Positions 6,449-7,414 of a DNA stretch of 7,414 nt are shown in pieces (position 1 is the stretch's first letter; every line of letters starts with the position of its first letter). Below the pieces are notes generated by a model that was given only the letters and a program-made list of their open reading frames with translations, made no database searches and was not told the origin of the DNA. The position numbers were made by a program, and so were the translations under genes. Where the stretch lies: contig DASROJ010000379.1 of the NCBI GenBank assembly GCA_035646975.1, positions 1 to 7,414 on the forward strand, given 5' to 3'. The stretch comes from DASROJ01 sp035646975. GTDB taxonomy: Bacteria; Acidobacteriota; Polarisedimenticolia; JACPZX01; DASXTC01.

Positions 6449-7414
6449 TCAATCCACGGCCAGGGCCACGTTACGGGAGATGGAGTGTTTCAGCGTCGCG
6501 CCGTTGACGCCGACGCTGAAGGTGTAGACCCCGTCACCCAGCGTGCCGGCGGGGATGGTCGTGGAAACCTGGTAGCAGCCGGTCTCGGCGTCAGGGTCCT
6601 CTCCGATGAGCAGGTCCTGGAACTCGGCGACGCTCGCGCCGCCCTGCCCGAGCAGCGTGCGCGTGACGCGCAGCGGGCTGCCGACCTGCGGCCCGCCGCC
6701 GCGGGGAAGACACAATACGAAGCTGAGTGCCGCGTCCTGTCTGCCATCCATCCTGCGCTCCGGCCGGGGAACAAGGCCTCTCGTCATGACGCTGTCTCCG
6801 ACGCCTATCGTCCCGAGCCCGGACGTGACCAGCACCGTGCCCGGCTCCCGGGTCCAAAGGTAGAACTCGGAGAGATAGGCTCCGGCGGAAGTGTCCGGCT
6901 TCAGGACCAGCAGTGGCGCCAGCCGCGCGCCGATCTCGAGCGTGACGGGATCCATCGCGATCATCGAAAGCGTATAGGCGCCCGGTTCCAGCACGCAGCC
7001 GGTCTCGTAAATCAAACGAGAGATGGCGACTTCCTCTCGTGGAATGCGCAGCGGCAGCTCGTGGTCGAACGCGCAGACCTGCTTTGCCTCCTTGTCCAGC
7101 ACCTCGCCCCGAAGCGCGACGCGTCCCTCGACCCAGCGATCACCCGTGGGCAGCAGCGGCAACGAAGCCAGCGGGACCGTTGTCTTGATGAGCACCCTGC
7201 GGCCGACCCTGTCCGAGCCGCCAGCGCGCGCGGGCGCCAGGGCAAACGCCTCCAGTGTCAGCGGGAGGTCGTGGAAGAGCGGTGGCGCGCGCAAGGCCGA
7301 GGTCACGAGACGGTCCTTCCGGTCTTCCGCGCGCTGGTCGACGTAATAAGGGCGGGAGCGCACGGTGAGCCCCTCGCGCCGGGCGCCCCGTTGGCTGGAT
7401 GACCTGAGCTTCAC
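6449..7414 (-). CDS. VWFA-related protein paralogue, C-terminal part only (5' end beyond the window)
   Basis: The frame is open through the right edge, and the GTG at 7414 aligns with an internal Val of the neighbouring paralogue, so it is not a start. The 321 visible residues align along their whole length with residues 429-744 of the downstream gene, at roughly 40-50% identity by eye. Shared landmarks are RPYY, SALxAPxL, EAFALAP, RRVLIKTTVPL, ETGCxLxPGxY, LWTR, VPxxERR, RTLLGxGxA and TLGDGVY. The only four cysteines (114, 140, 235, 280 in visible numbering) have the same spacing as in the paralogue. The N-terminal unit and VWA domain expected for the family would lie off the window. It ends in TGA, 65 nt before the next start. 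It is most likely exported like its neighbour, but no signal peptide can be seen here. Function is unknown. Confidence 0.87.
   Translation of the reverse strand: MKLRSSSQRGARREGLTVRSRPYYVDQRAEDRKDRLVTSALRAPPLFHDLPLTLEAFALAPARAGGSDRVGRRVLIKTTVPLASLPLLPTGDRWVEGRVALRGEVLDKEAKQVCAFDHELPLRIPREEVAISRLIYETGCVLEPGAYTLSMIAMDPVTLEIGARLAPLLVLKPDTSAGAYLSEFYLWTREPGTVLVTSGLGTIGVGDSVMTRGLVPRPERRMDGRQDAALSFVLCLPRGGGPQVGSPLRVTRTLLGQGGASVAEFQDLLIGEDPDAETGCYQVSTTIPAGTLGDGVYTFSVGVNGATLKHSISRNVALAVD
6524..6545 (-). repeat. 22-nt direct repeat, copy 2 (inside the truncated VWFA-related paralogue)
   Basis: Identical to 4224-4245 at an offset of exactly 2300 nt and in the same codon phase. A 14-nt match at 4546-4559 and 6846-6859 has the same offset, so the two genes align without net gaps between these points. 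Confidence 0.8.

Noticed and set aside
6384..6452. Extension of the VWFA-related protein to a TTG at 6452, overlapping the upstream stop by 3 nt
   Set aside because: It would put 23 residues before a well-formed signal peptide that has its own ATG and ribosome site.
1..7414. RNA genes, CRISPR array, insertion sequence or phage genes
   Set aside because: No cloverleaf or rRNA-like stretch, no regularly spaced short repeats, and no transposase, integrase or terminal inverted repeats were found on either strand.

Overview
The window reads as chromosomal DNA of a GC-rich bacterium, most likely an Acidobacteriota member. The main pointer is a pair of 'VWFA-related' proteins of the type known chiefly from that phylum. 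The high G+C and G/C-rich third codon positions fit but are not specific. No RNA gene, insertion sequence, CRISPR array or phage gene is visible, and coding density is very high.

Layout. On the + strand, positions 2-1705 hold the 3' part of a secreted subtilisin-like (S8) protease. It keeps the oxyanion-hole Asn and the catalytic Ser, followed by a beta-sandwich (PPC-like) region and three degenerate S-layer-homology-like repeats; its 5' end lies outside the window. It converges, across a 49-nt gap, on a minus-strand cluster of three genes read right to left. These are (1) the C-terminal 321 residues of a VWFA-related protein (6449-7414, running off the right edge), (2) a complete 744-residue VWFA-related paralogue with a signal peptide (4149-6383), and (3) a 781-residue YyaL/DUF255-type thioredoxin-fold protein with a DsbD-alpha-like domain fused at its C-terminus (1755-4100). 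The gaps are 65 and 48 nt, so the three genes could be one transcription unit.

How they may work together. The two VWFA-related proteins share a C-terminal region of about 316-321 residues. In each copy this region contains exactly four cysteines, with identical spacing (26, 95 and 45 residues). The next gene encodes a protein whose only cysteines outside the leader are a CHWC pair in the thioredoxin fold and a C-x4-C pair in the DsbD-alpha-like domain. Two putative exported proteins with conserved cysteine pairs next to a two-site thiol-disulfide protein suggest a small cell-envelope redox or folding module. This is inference from sequence and gene order. The protease is on the opposite strand and need not belong to it.
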